NCBI GenBank assembly: GCA_024760505.1
Contig: CP058931.1
Location: 2,676,001-2,740,000, forward strand
Length of the DNA: 64,000 bases
Reading direction: 5' to 3'
From: Nitrospira sp.
GTDB lineage: Bacteria; Nitrospirota; Nitrospiria; Nitrospirales; UBA8639
The notes beneath the pieces were generated by a model that was not told the DNA's origin, did no database searches, and was given only the letters and a program-made list of their open reading frames with translations. Below, one piece after another: positions 44,315 through 53,857 of this stretch. The position numbers were made by a program, and so were the translations under genes. How positions within the stretch are numbered: position 1 is the stretch's first letter; every line of letters starts with the position of its first letter.

Positions 44315-46621
44315 ATGATGCCACCCGTATCTTCCTCCTCTTCATCTTTAGAATCTAATAGGCAATCATTGGCTGGCGTTTCCCGTCCTGGCACTCGAAG
44401 GCGGATCCGTCACCTGTTTGATCGTGTGGCCAAATATATCGTCGGGGCGGGAGGCCTGGCGACGATTGTCAGCATCCTTGGGATTTTTGTGTATCTGGTG
44501 TGGGAAGTCATTCCTTTGTTTCAACCCGCGACAGTCTCTCCCGAACTGACTCTGCCTGTGGCAATTCCCGGGGCTCAAGTTTCCGAACGAACTCACATGA
44601 TGGTGGGAATTGATGAATACCGTGAAGTTCCGTTTATTTTTGAAGGGAAACAGCTCAAATTTCTTTCCTTACCCCATGGCACGCCAATACCGGAGGCAGG
44701 AGGGGAGTTGTCGATCGAGGGTGAGCCGAGGTCTGTGGTGCGTGTCGGGTTAAAGGGCCATATCCTTAGCGTCGGGACCGATCGGGGACTCGTCTATCTG
44801 GTCAAGATACTGTATCGCTCGGATTTCCAAGGGGACCTACGGACCATTCTCCCGAGCGTGAAGGTCAACGATCCTCTGCGGGTGGTTCCTGACGGAACGG
44901 GAATAATTCTCCATGCGCATGTCACTCGAAGAGATGAATTTCAAACCGTCGTGGCTCTCACCGGAAGCGGGGAGCTTTGGGTGACCAGGATTGAAGAACC
45001 AGGGGAGTTTTCCTTTTCGGATGACGTCGTTGTCACAACCAATCGGCTGGTCCTTCCGCCGAAGGCGCATCTGAGAACTTTGGTCCTGGACAGTGTGGGA
45101 AAGCGATTGGTGGCCGGGACGAACGATGGACATCTCCTCGCATGGGAATGGGAACGGCATGGATTTGATGCGCTGCCGCAATCCGTGCCTGTAGGTGCTG
45201 TCGGGGATGGGGTGACTGCTCTCTCATATTTGTTAGGTGAACGAACGTTGGTGGTTGGCACCACTTCGGGCACCGTGAGTACGTGGGCGTTTTCAGCCGA
45301 TCAGTCCGGGCCGTTCGGAAAAATCTTGAGAAAAGTCCATACCTTCACTCCTCATGCCTGGTCGGTGACGAGTCTCTCCGTGTCCCAACGGGATAAAGGA
45401 TTCCTCACGGCCGACGATCAGGGAACCGTGTTGCTGCATTATTCCACGACTGGGGAAACGATTTTAGAAATTCCTGGTAGGGGCAAAGCCATCGAATCTC
45501 TGCGCTATGCTCCAAAAGCTGATGGCATGGTGTGGTTGGAGGAAGGTGGCACGCTTCAGACCTATGCTATTGATAATCCCCATCCGGAGGTGACGTTCAA
45601 ATCCTTATTTTTTCCGGTGACCTATGAAGGCTATGACCATCCGGAGATGATTTGGCAATCCTCCAGTGGGTCGGATGAGTTTGAGCCGAAATTGGGACTT
45701 GTCCCACTCATGTTTGGGACGTTGAAGGGGACCTTGTATGCCATGGTGTTGGCCATACCTCTTGCAGTTATGGGAGCCATTTATACGGGGATGTTCATGC
45801 ATCCCCATCTTCGGGCTGTGGTGAAGCCGTCCCTGGAATTAATGGCGGCTCTCCCGTCGGTGGTATTGGGCTTTCTCGCGGGCCTCTGGTTTGCTCCTCT
45901 CTTAGAAAAGATCTTTCCTGCGGTGGTGGCCATTGTGGGATTGCTGCCTCTGGTGATCGCCGTCTGTTGTCTGGCCTGGCAATTTCTTCCTATTCGGGTA
46001 AAGCGCTTTGAGGCGTATGGCCTTGATCTGATGGTCATGATGGTTGCCATCGTTCTCACGGTGAGTGCCTGTTTGATGGCCAATCAGTCGATTGAGGGCT
46101 GGTTGTTTGGAGGAAACTTCAAACAATGGTTAATACAAAATTTGGGCTTAACGTATGATCAGCGTAATGCCATTGTCATTAGTTTTGCGATGGGCTTTGC
46201 AGTGATTCCGATTATTTTCAGTATTGCTGAAGATGCCATTGCCAATGTGCCGAGGCAACTTGTCGCCGGATCTCTGGCCCTGGGGGCGACGCGTTGGCAG
46301 ACCTTGACCCGGTTAGTCCTCATTTCGGCCAGTCCGGGGATCTTCTCGGCATTGATGATCGGGTTTGGGCGTGCGATAGGCGAAACGATGATTGTGCTGA
46401 TGGCCACCGGAAATACTCCGATCATGGATTGGAGCATGTTCAATGGATTTCGTACGCTATCGGCCAACATTGCAGTGGAAATGCCTGAAGCTCCTCATGG
46501 CGGGACCCTGTATCGTGTGTTGTTCCTGTCCGGTCTGATTTTGTTTGGCTTCACCTTTACGATTAATACGATTGCCGAAATTGTCCGGCAACGGCTCCGC
46601 CAAAAATATTCTCAGTTTTAA
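44315..46621 (+). CDS. pstC: Phosphate ABC transporter permease PstC, long form
   Basis: 768 residues, more than twice the length of the short PstC. Helix 1 (IVGAGGLATIVSILGIFVYLVWEVIPLF, about 43-70) is followed by roughly 400 residues of soluble beta-rich repeats (GTDRGLVYLVKI, GTNDGHLLAWEWE, GTTSGTVSTWAF, TADDQGTVLLHYS), a WD40-like propeller facing the periplasm. Then the permease domain, with the EAA loop VAGSLALGATRWQTLTRLVLISASPGIFSAL (about 648-678). Long PstC with such an insertion is known in some Proteobacteria. ATP hydrolysis is by PstB. Confidence 0.9.
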   Translation: MMPPVSSSSSSLESNRQSLAGVSRPGTRRRIRHLFDRVAKYIVGAGGLATIVSILGIFVYLVWEVIPLFQPATVSPELTLPVAIPGAQVSERTHMMVGIDEYREVPFIFEGKQLKFLSLPHGTPIPEAGGELSIEGEPRSVVRVGLKGHILSVGTDRGLVYLVKILYRSDFQGDLRTILPSVKVNDPLRVVPDGTGIILHAHVTRRDEFQTVVALTGSGELWVTRIEEPGEFSFSDDVVVTTNRLVLPPKAHLRTLVLDSVGKRLVAGTNDGHLLAWEWERHGFDALPQSVPVGAVGDGVTALSYLLGERTLVVGTTSGTVSTWAFSADQSGPFGKILRKVHTFTPHAWSVTSLSVSQRDKGFLTADDQGTVLLHYSTTGETILEIPGRGKAIESLRYAPKADGMVWLEEGGTLQTYAIDNPHPEVTFKSLFFPVTYEGYDHPEMIWQSSSGSDEFEPKLGLVPLMFGTLKGTLYAMVLAIPLAVMGAIYTGMFMHPHLRAVVKPSLELMAALPSVVLGFLAGLWFAPLLEKIFPAVVAIVGLLPLVIAVCCLAWQFLPIRVKRFEAYGLDLMVMMVAIVLTVSACLMANQSIEGWLFGGNFKQWLIQNLGLTYDQRNAIVISFAMGFAVIPIIFSIAEDAIANVPRQLVAGSLALGATRWQTLTRLVLISASPGIFSALMIGFGRAIGETMIVLMATGNTPIMDWSMFNGFRTLSANIAVEMPEAPHGGTLYRVLFLSGLILFGFTFTINTIAEIVRQRLRQKYSQF

Positions 46622-46632
46622 GTCGAGCAGCC

Positions 46633-48264
46633 ATGAAGTTTCTTCAACGGTTTTTTGCATCCGGCACATTATTTATCTGGTTGGCAGGTGGTGCCTTAGC
46701 CTGTTCTCTGCTCCTGATCGGCGGTCTCCTGACGCTTATTTTTATTAATGGCATGGGTTATTTTTGGCCCAAGGATCTTGTGCAATTGACGCTCAAGGAT
46801 GACACCCGGGTGCTCGGGGAAATCGTGGATACCCAGCGCATTCCGGAAACGGTCACAGCAGATTTTCCCGATGGGCAATCTCGCATCCAGCTGAAGGTAG
46901 GCAACCGGGATGTGTACGGACTGGATTTCCAGTGGGTTGATGAAGCCGACATTGCCCAGCGGACCTGGCCTCAGGATGTCATCGCTTTTGAACGACGGGA
47001 ATGGGGGAATTTTTATGGCTGGGTCACGGAAGTGTGGGATGGGGAGACGCGCCTGGCTCAGGGCCGGGATATTGGGTGGGACGTCTGGTATCCCTTCCTG
47101 GAGCAGACCGAAGCTCTTCACCAGAACATTCATCATATTGAACGCGATGTGATTGGCGCTATAAACGCTGACATGGAGCGGGCGCGCCTGAATCTGAAGG
47201 TTTTGGAATCAAAAGGGGAAATTTCTCAGGATTCAGCCGACATTCTTCAACGGGAGATTCAGCAACGGGAAGCGGCATATCAGGAGCAGATCGAACGATT
47301 GGTGGGATTGTATGAGCGATTGAACCGGTATCGCGTCACCCTCGTTGATGTCACCGGCGAGGAAAAAACGTTTCCGGTTGGCGGCCTTGTAAAGGCCTGG
47401 CGTCCGAATGCCATGAGTGTATGGGACAAGACCCTGATGTATGTGGAAAATTTCTGGAATGTCTTAACAGATGAACCACGGGAAGCGAATACCGAAGGTG
47501 GGATCTTTCCGGCAATTTTTGGTACGGTCATGATGGTCTTGGTGATGAGTGTGGTGGTGGTGCCGTTCGGAGTGTTGGCCGCCGTGTATTTAAAAGAATA
47601 TGCCAAGCAGGGCCTGTTGACTCGAATGATCCGGATTGCGGTGAATAATCTTGCGGGGGTTCCGTCAATTGTCTTTGGTGTGTTCGGCCTCGGGTTTTTT
47701 GTCTATGCAGTGGGAGGAACGATAGATCAATTACTTTTTTCCGCCTCGCTGCCGAATCCGACGTTTGGGACAGGGGGAATGTTATGGGCTTCGCTCACGT
47801 TGGCCCTCATGACCGTGCCGGTGGTTATTGTGGCGACGGAGGAAGGCTTGTCGGCTGTTCCCAGAGAGTATCGGGAAGGGTCGTTGGGGTTGGGCGCAAC
47901 AAAATTCGAATCGCTCATCCGGGTCGTTCTGCCTTGCGCCATGCCGGGGATTTTGACCGGGTTGATTCTCGCGGTGTCCCGGGCTACGGGGGAAGTGGCG
48001 CCACTCATGTTAACCGGCGTGGTCAAACTTGCTCCGGCCCTGCCGGTTGATAATCAGTTTCCTTTTCTGCATCTTGATCGAAAATTTATGCATTTAGGAT
48101 TTCACATTTACGATGTGGGATTTCAATCCCCTAATGTGGAGGCGGCCAAACCCATGGTCTACGTCACGACCCTGGTTCTGGTTCTGGTCGTCCTTCTTTT
48201 GAACATGACGGCAATTGCGCTTCGAACTCGGATGCGGAAGCGCTATGCTGGTGCTTCGGTCTAA
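46633..48264 (+). CDS. pstA: Phosphate ABC transporter permease PstA, long form
   Basis: 543 residues. Helix 1 (LFIWLAGGALACSLLLIGGLLTLIFINGM) is followed by about 230 residues of periplasmic sequence with a predicted coiled coil (MERARLNLKVLESKGEISQDSADILQREIQQREAAYQEQIERL region), then the permease core (FPAIFGTVMMVLVMSVVVVPFGVLAAVYLKEY, EAA loop REGSLGLGATKFESLIRVVLPCAMPGI). It matches the long PstC partner and starts 12 nt after it. Confidence 0.9.
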   Translation: MKFLQRFFASGTLFIWLAGGALACSLLLIGGLLTLIFINGMGYFWPKDLVQLTLKDDTRVLGEIVDTQRIPETVTADFPDGQSRIQLKVGNRDVYGLDFQWVDEADIAQRTWPQDVIAFERREWGNFYGWVTEVWDGETRLAQGRDIGWDVWYPFLEQTEALHQNIHHIERDVIGAINADMERARLNLKVLESKGEISQDSADILQREIQQREAAYQEQIERLVGLYERLNRYRVTLVDVTGEEKTFPVGGLVKAWRPNAMSVWDKTLMYVENFWNVLTDEPREANTEGGIFPAIFGTVMMVLVMSVVVVPFGVLAAVYLKEYAKQGLLTRMIRIAVNNLAGVPSIVFGVFGLGFFVYAVGGTIDQLLFSASLPNPTFGTGGMLWASLTLALMTVPVVIVATEEGLSAVPREYREGSLGLGATKFESLIRVVLPCAMPGILTGLILAVSRATGEVAPLMLTGVVKLAPALPVDNQFPFLHLDRKFMHLGFHIYDVGFQSPNVEAAKPMVYVTTLVLVLVVLLLNMTAIALRTRMRKRYAGASV

Positions 48265-48277
48265 ATGAGGTACAATT

Positions 48278-49186
48278 ATGGAAATGGAGCAGAATTTTCT
48301 GGAACAATCTATTCCTCTGGTCAAGACCTCCGGGGCAAAGCCTCTAAGGCTGGTGGTTGAAACAAGGCAGACGGATCCCATGAAGAAGACGTTTGTAGAA
48401 TCCGAAATGGCTCAACATTCATCTACGGATGGACCTGCGAAAATCGTCATTCAAGATATGAACTTTTACTACGGAAATGTTCAGGCTCTCAAATGTGTGA
48501 ATATGACCGTTCCCGCCAATAAAGTGACGGCATTTATCGGACCTTCAGGTTGTGGAAAATCGACTCTCTTGCGCTGTCTCAATCGTCTCAATGATCTGGT
48601 CGATGGTGCCAGGGTCGAAGGAACCATTCTCCTGGATGAGGAAAATATTTATCGACCTGAAGTCGATGCGACCGATCTTCGAACCCGGGTGGGCATGGTG
48701 TTTCAGAAAATTAATCCGTTTCCGAAAACGGTCTGGCAGAATGTGGCCTATGGCCCCCAATTGCAGAAGATCCGCAAGCGTGCCATTCTTGACGAAATCG
48801 TTGAAACAAGTCTTCAGGGAGCAGGATTGTGGGATGAGGTTAAGGATCGGTTGCATGCCAGCGCCTTGGGCTTGTCGGGAGGTCAACAACAACGACTCTG
48901 TATTGCGAGGGCACTTGCCGTGAATCCAGAAGTGTTGTTGATGGATGAACCGTGTTCCGCACTGGATCCGATCTCCACCGGGAGAATTGAAGAGCTTCTT
49001 CATACGTTAAAAGAGCGGCTCACAGTCGTCATTGTGACACATAACATGCAGCAGGCTGCCCGAGTCTCTGATTTGACGGGATTTTTCCTCTTAGGGGAAT
49101 TAATCGAATTCGATGACACCAAGAAAATTTTCACCAATCCAGGCGATTCCCGAACGGAAGATTATGTGACGGGGCGGTTCGGCTGA
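48278..49186 (+). CDS. pstB: Phosphate ABC transporter ATPase
   Basis: 302 residues, slightly long. The first 45 residues are not conserved, and ATG 48380 or 48410 could be the real start. Walker A GPSGCGKST (about 88-96), Q-loop MVFQKINPFPKT, signature LSGGQQQRLCIARALA and Walker B VLLMDEPCSALDP are all present. Energises PstCA; fourth gene of the pst operon. Confidence 0.94.
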   Translation: MEMEQNFLEQSIPLVKTSGAKPLRLVVETRQTDPMKKTFVESEMAQHSSTDGPAKIVIQDMNFYYGNVQALKCVNMTVPANKVTAFIGPSGCGKSTLLRCLNRLNDLVDGARVEGTILLDEENIYRPEVDATDLRTRVGMVFQKINPFPKTVWQNVAYGPQLQKIRKRAILDEIVETSLQGAGLWDEVKDRLHASALGLSGGQQQRLCIARALAVNPEVLLMDEPCSALDPISTGRIEELLHTLKERLTVVIVTHNMQQAARVSDLTGFFLLGELIEFDDTKKIFTNPGDSRTEDYVTGRFG

Positions 49187-49215
49187 TTTCCGATAGAACA
49201 GAATAAAGGATCACG

Positions 49216-49875
49216 ATGAAACGACATTTTGATGATTCGTTAGCGGATCTCAGGCAGAGAATTTTGCGCATGGGAGCGCTCGTTGAGGGGCAAATTCGTC
49301 AAGCCCTTACCGCACTTGTGGACCGTGATGATGTCGTGGCCAATCAGGTCATTCAGAATGATCGTCAGGTGAATACGATGGATGTGGTCATCGACGAACT
49401 TTGTCTCGAATTGTTGGCGCTTCACCAACCAGCGGCGAAAGACCTTCGGTTTGTCACGACCGCCATGAAAATTTCCACAGAATTAGAGCGTATGAGCGAT
49501 TTGGCCGAAAATATCTGTGAGCGTGCCCTCGAACTGCATGCCGAACCTCAATTGAAGCCGTATATCGATATTCCGCGTATGGCTGAGCGTGCCATCAAAA
49601 TGGTGGGAGAAGCCCTGGATGCGTTTGTCCGAGGGGACTCGGTCCTTGCCAGACAGGTCCTCAACGAGGATGACTACGTGGATGAGCTGAATGAACAAAT
49701 ATTTCGCGAACTCTTGTCTTTTATGATGGAAAATCCCCAAACAATTTCGCGTGCGATCCGGTTGTCGTTTATCTCCAAATACATTGAACGCATCGCCGAT
49801 CATGCAACCAATGTGGCGGAACTGGTCGTGTATATGGTTGAAGGGAAAATTATCCGTCATATGAATCCGACCTGA
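49216..49875 (+). CDS. phoU: PhoU phosphate-signalling protein
   Basis: 219 residues with two three-helix PhoU repeats, each with the metal-binding acidic pattern (VIDELCLELLALHQPAAKDLRFV; then LNEQIFRELLSFMMENPQTISRAIRLSFISKYIERIADHATNVAE, cited in part). It couples PstSCAB status to PhoR, keeping PhoB off when Pi is plentiful. Last gene of the pst operon, 29 nt after pstB. Confidence 0.93.
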   Translation: MKRHFDDSLADLRQRILRMGALVEGQIRQALTALVDRDDVVANQVIQNDRQVNTMDVVIDELCLELLALHQPAAKDLRFVTTAMKISTELERMSDLAENICERALELHAEPQLKPYIDIPRMAERAIKMVGEALDAFVRGDSVLARQVLNEDDYVDELNEQIFRELLSFMMENPQTISRAIRLSFISKYIERIADHATNVAELVVYMVEGKIIRHMNPT

Positions 49876-49951
49876 CTCTGTCTTCCTGCCTGCTGTTTTC
49901 TTCTCGTCATTTTCTCCTGTTGGTGTGTTCCCGCTCCAGTCTCTTAGTGGC

Positions 49952-50007
49952 CTGTCACAAAAAATTTACCTGTCTGTGACAGGGGTGTCATTTCTCAAAC
50001 GTATAGT
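49952..50007 (+). promoter_or_regulatory. PHO-box-like promoter of ManC-like copy 2
   Basis: CTGTCAC (49952), AATTTAC (49963, poor), CTGTGAC (49974) and GTGTCAT (49985) lie on an 11-bp ladder, close to the enterobacterial CTGTCAT unit. TATAGT (50002-50007) is a likely -10. Its spacing (17 or 28 nt) does not exactly match the 26 nt seen at pstS. Confidence 0.5.
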
Positions 50008-50059
50008 GTGGGTATGAAGAATCATTAACATACACCAGCGCATGCGGAAGGAGAATGGT

Positions 50060-51127
50060 ATGCAAAAATGGATTGACACCCGCGGAGGTTCCTTACGGTA
50101 TTCCCAAGGTCAGCTTACGCCGTTACGTTCACAGGGCCCTGGTTCGCTGTGGTCCCTGGTCCTGGCAGGTGGCCATGGGGAGCGCCTGCGGGAATATACC
50201 GAACAGCGGTTCGGTGCGTATCGACCGAAGCAATATTGTGCGTTTATGGGAAAACGATCGATGATCCAACATACGTGGAGGCGGGCGAAAGCCCTTTGTC
50301 TTCCTCACCGGGTTGTGACGGTGATGGACCAATCACACTGGGGCTATGTACGGACACAATTGATCCAGGAATCCCTGGGCCGGGTGGTCTGGCAACCTGA
50401 TAATCGAGGAACCGGACCCGGTGTGTTTCTGCCGCTCTCCTATATTCGAGCGCATGATCCTCATGCCACGGTGATTCTGTGGCCTTCTGATCATTTCATT
50501 TTCCCTGTTGAGCCGATGATTCAAGTGGTGCGTGATGCGGCGGCCCTGGTTCAGGACCAACCTCATCGTATGGTGTTGTTGACTGTTCCACCTCAATCGC
50601 GGGAGCAGGACTATGGATGGGTGATTCCAGGTGGTCGTCTCCCGCACCCGGGAGGGATTCAGGTCAGGGAAGTGCGAAGATTTGTGGAAAAACCACAGGG
50701 TTCCCAGCTTGAGGACATTGCCCTGAGTGGAGGGCAATGGAATACATTGGTGTTGATTGCCAATGTCCAGACCTTATGGGAAGCCGGTCGTCAATGTATC
50801 CCCGAAGTCGTGCTGCCTCTCGAAGAACATGCGGGCGGGATTGGGACCTCAAGCGAACATCAACGATTACTGCATCTCTATCGAACGATGCCCACGAGAA
50901 ATTTTTCGAGCGATCTCTTATCGCTGATTCCTCAGCAATTACACATGATGGATCTGACCGGGGTCTGTTGGAGTGATTGGGGAAGGCCTGAGCGTATCCA
51001 GGAGACCATCGCGTGTATGAGACGACGTGAACGCTTTGGAGTTGATAGCGAGTCGGTTGGCCAGGCTTGGATGACGTCCCGTCAGAACGAGACGGTTCAG
51101 GAGGAATTCACCGTTGTCACGGGATAG
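50060..51127 (+). CDS. ManC-like sugar-phosphate nucleotidyltransferase (copy 2)
   Basis: 355 residues from ATG 50060, which has GGAAGGAG upstream; the frame is open from 50042. SLVLAGGHGERLREY (about 33-47), RPKQYCAFMG, WPSDHFI, RFVEKPQG and WNTLVLIA mirror copy 1 at 8914-9915 and the mannose-1-phosphate guanylyltransferase family. It has an N-terminal 30-residue extension absent from copy 1 and no isomerase domain. The PHO-like promoter suggests induction under phosphate starvation, perhaps for exopolysaccharide or glycan remodelling. Confidence 0.75.
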   Translation: MQKWIDTRGGSLRYSQGQLTPLRSQGPGSLWSLVLAGGHGERLREYTEQRFGAYRPKQYCAFMGKRSMIQHTWRRAKALCLPHRVVTVMDQSHWGYVRTQLIQESLGRVVWQPDNRGTGPGVFLPLSYIRAHDPHATVILWPSDHFIFPVEPMIQVVRDAAALVQDQPHRMVLLTVPPQSREQDYGWVIPGGRLPHPGGIQVREVRRFVEKPQGSQLEDIALSGGQWNTLVLIANVQTLWEAGRQCIPEVVLPLEEHAGGIGTSSEHQRLLHLYRTMPTRNFSSDLLSLIPQQLHMMDLTGVCWSDWGRPERIQETIACMRRRERFGVDSESVGQAWMTSRQNETVQEEFTVVTG

Positions 51128-51286
51128 AGAATCTGATGATTCAATGCGATTTCTGTGTCGGCGGGATGGCTGACCATGCAGCTCACGGTCGATAGATATT
51201 CTGATGGCCCAGATTAGGATGAAGTGCCAGCCCCGATTGTTGGGACTGGGTTTATGGAGATGTTCCAAGAAAAGTGGAGGGAATAT

Positions 51287-51493
51287 ATGAGCAGAGTGAG
51301 ATTGGAAGGTGAGAAAGACCGTGCCCCAAATGCTTCGTTGCATGACAAATCCGGTACGATCCAATTGCGGTGCCGTGGTTGTGGTCTGGAGTGGGACCCC
51401 GCTTATTATCAAGAGGGATGTCCGCTGATGGAGTTGGAAACAGCGTTTCTTTCTGAAAATTGGTTTTTGGTGCCTAGCGAAGCCACCAGGTAA
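51287..51493 (+). CDS. Small Cys-containing protein
   Basis: 68 residues starting MSRVRLEGEKDR, with GGAGGG six bases upstream of the ATG; the frame is open from 51224 without a site. LRCRGCGLEWDPAYYQEGCPL holds three Cys, two as CxxC, suggesting half of a zinc ribbon or a metal-binding knuckle. No family was recognised. Located between the ManC-like gene and convergent ppk1. Confidence 0.5.
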   Translation: MSRVRLEGEKDRAPNASLHDKSGTIQLRCRGCGLEWDPAYYQEGCPLMELETAFLSENWFLVPSEATR

Positions 51494-51560
51494 TTTTGGC
51501 AGAGGTGCGGAGATATGTTGGCATAGCGAAAAGAAATATACGACTTCTCATTCACCGTCT

Positions 51561-53720
51561 TCAGAAGGAAGGCGGCTTGGTGTGCTTCCCTTTCCAATTT
51601 GCAATAAACCAATCCTGGGCTTGAAATGGGGCTTCATGCTCCAAAGGCTTGACGCGAGTATAGGTTCCATCGGGTTGGAGCTGTCGCGTGTGCATGTTGT
51701 CTTTCAGGTAGGGACGTAAGACGGTCTCAACAATGAAGGTTCGGAGTGTGGGATTCTCAATCGGAAACAAAATTTCAACCCGCCGGTCCATATTGCGGGG
51801 CATGAGATCCGCACTTCCCAGAAATAATTCATCCTGCCCCCCGTTACGAAAATAAAAACAGCGGGAATGCTCCAAGAATCGTCCGACGAGAGACGTGACC
51901 GTGATGGTTTGGCTGAGCCCAGGAATCCCAGGGCGGAGCCCGCACATCCCACGGACCATGAGTTCAATCTTGACCCCTGCTTGAGAGGCTCGATACAAAG
52001 CCTGAATTGAGGCTTTGTCGACGAGAGAATTTACCTTGAATGCCAGGTAGCCGTCTCCATGTTGTTGTTGGCGGGATATTTCCCGATTGATTCGCTCGAT
52101 AATATTCGTTCGAATCCCGACCGGGGCAATCAAAAGTTTCGCGTAGGAGTCCTTTTTGGAATACCCGGTCAAGGCATTAAACAGATCGGTGACATCTTCG
52201 CCGAATACCGGATGACAGGTAAATAAACTGAAATCTGTATAGAATTTGCTGGTGATGGGGTTGTAATTGCCGGTTCCGAGATGCAGATAGCGACGAATGC
52301 CATCTGATTCACGACGAACGACCATGCAGACCTTGGCATGTGTTTTCAGGCCAAGGACCCCATACACCACATGGACGCCTTCATCTTCTAACTTTCTTGC
52401 CCATTCAATATTGTTTTCCTCATCGAACCGGGCTTTGAGTTCCAGGAGTACGGCAACCTGCTTGTCATTTTGTCGGGCTTCCATGAGGGCGTCTACTACA
52501 GGGGAGTTGATGCCCACTCGATAGAGTGTCTGCTTAATTGCTAACACTTTCGGATCCAGAGCGGCTTGTCGAATGAAATCCACGACGGGTGAGAAGCTAT
52601 CGTATGGGTGATGAAGGAAGATGTCTTCCCGTTTGATGAGTGAAAATAATGATTCCTTTGAGGTGGGGTCGTGCAGAATATTGGGGTAATGGGGCGGGAA
52701 TTTCAGATCCGGCCGGTCAATGGCGGTGAGTTCAAGGAGATTCGAAAGGCCGAGACGAAAATCATAGGTGTAGACTTGATAGGGGGCTAAATTCAGATTT
52801 CTGACCAGGATATCTTTGATGGAATCCGGCATATGCCGGTCCAGTTCCAATCGCACTACCGAACCGAATTGGCGTAAATCAATTTGTTCCTCAATGGCAG
52901 CCAGCAGGTCGCCGGCTTCATCTTCTTCGATTTCAAAATCGGCATCCCTGGTAATGCGAAAATAATAGGAGGCTTGTATCGTCAGGCCCGGAAACAATAA
53001 GTCCAGATTGGCGGCGATGATGTCCTCCAGCCACACAAAGTTGGTACTTTCCGCTCCGGTGGCTAACCCCATTTGTTCATCGTCCGATACCTGGGATTCG
53101 TCTGGAATTCGGATCAATCGCGGGAACAACGACGGAACCTTAATGCGTGCAAAACATTCTCCACGCTCGGAGTCGTGCGCCACGACGGCCAGGTTGACCG
53201 TGAGGTTGGAGATATGGGGAAAAGGGTGGCTGGGGTCAAAGGCCAAGGGAGTCAGCGCGGGGAAAATCTCCTTTCGAAAATATCGGCGGAGTAGGGATCG
53301 TTGTTTGGGTTTGAGGTCTTGATAGGCCAGAATGCGAATTTGGGCTTGGGCCAGACGCGTCAGCAGGTCATCCTGCCAACATTGGGTGATACGGGAAAAA
53401 CTCCGGAGAAGGGCGTCCCGGATTTGCCCCAATTGATCGGATGGACTCATGCCATCCAGAGCGGCTTCCATGACCCCGCTGGACAATTGTTCGCGTAATC
53501 CGGAAATCCGGATCATGAAAAATTCATCAAGATTATTGAAGAATATCGAAAGGAATTTTACCCGTTCCAGTAATGGGTGGCTCGGATCTTCTGCCTCTTC
53601 CAGTACCCGTTTATTGAACTCCAGCCAACTCAGTTCCCGGTTCAGATACAGCTTGGGGTCATCAAGGTTATCGATGACTTCAGGTGTATGAGGTGCCTTC
53701 GGTTTTGTCTGATGAGTCAT
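51561..53720 (-). CDS. ppk1: Polyphosphate kinase 1
   Basis: 719 residues, normal length. N-terminal LYLNRELSWLEFNKRVLEEAEDPSHPLLERVKFLSIFFNNLDEFFMIR (cited in part) is the PPK1 start. The catalytic phospholipase-D-like domains carry the phospho-acceptor His in GLKTHAKVCMVVRRE (about 440) and the second in YFRNGG-DELFLGSADLMPRNMDRRVE (about 600-625). Reversibly transfers the ATP gamma-phosphate to polyphosphate at the membrane. Convergent to the pst block and close to ppx and a CYTH-CHAD gene, so this is a polyP locus. Confidence 0.94.
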   Translation of the reverse strand: MTHQTKPKAPHTPEVIDNLDDPKLYLNRELSWLEFNKRVLEEAEDPSHPLLERVKFLSIFFNNLDEFFMIRISGLREQLSSGVMEAALDGMSPSDQLGQIRDALLRSFSRITQCWQDDLLTRLAQAQIRILAYQDLKPKQRSLLRRYFRKEIFPALTPLAFDPSHPFPHISNLTVNLAVVAHDSERGECFARIKVPSLFPRLIRIPDESQVSDDEQMGLATGAESTNFVWLEDIIAANLDLLFPGLTIQASYYFRITRDADFEIEEDEAGDLLAAIEEQIDLRQFGSVVRLELDRHMPDSIKDILVRNLNLAPYQVYTYDFRLGLSNLLELTAIDRPDLKFPPHYPNILHDPTSKESLFSLIKREDIFLHHPYDSFSPVVDFIRQAALDPKVLAIKQTLYRVGINSPVVDALMEARQNDKQVAVLLELKARFDEENNIEWARKLEDEGVHVVYGVLGLKTHAKVCMVVRRESDGIRRYLHLGTGNYNPITSKFYTDFSLFTCHPVFGEDVTDLFNALTGYSKKDSYAKLLIAPVGIRTNIIERINREISRQQQHGDGYLAFKVNSLVDKASIQALYRASQAGVKIELMVRGMCGLRPGIPGLSQTITVTSLVGRFLEHSRCFYFRNGGQDELFLGSADLMPRNMDRRVEILFPIENPTLRTFIVETVLRPYLKDNMHTRQLQPDGTYTRVKPLEHEAPFQAQDWFIANWKGKHTKPPSF

Positions 53721-53857
53721 GACCAGATCCCCTATTATGCTCGTTATATATGAAGAGTCATTCTACCTGAGTGAGGTTATTCAGGCCCACCATTATCACT
53801 TCAATAAAACGAATATATGCCGACGTAAACAGTTTCAAGGAAATTGGGCGTAAGGCT

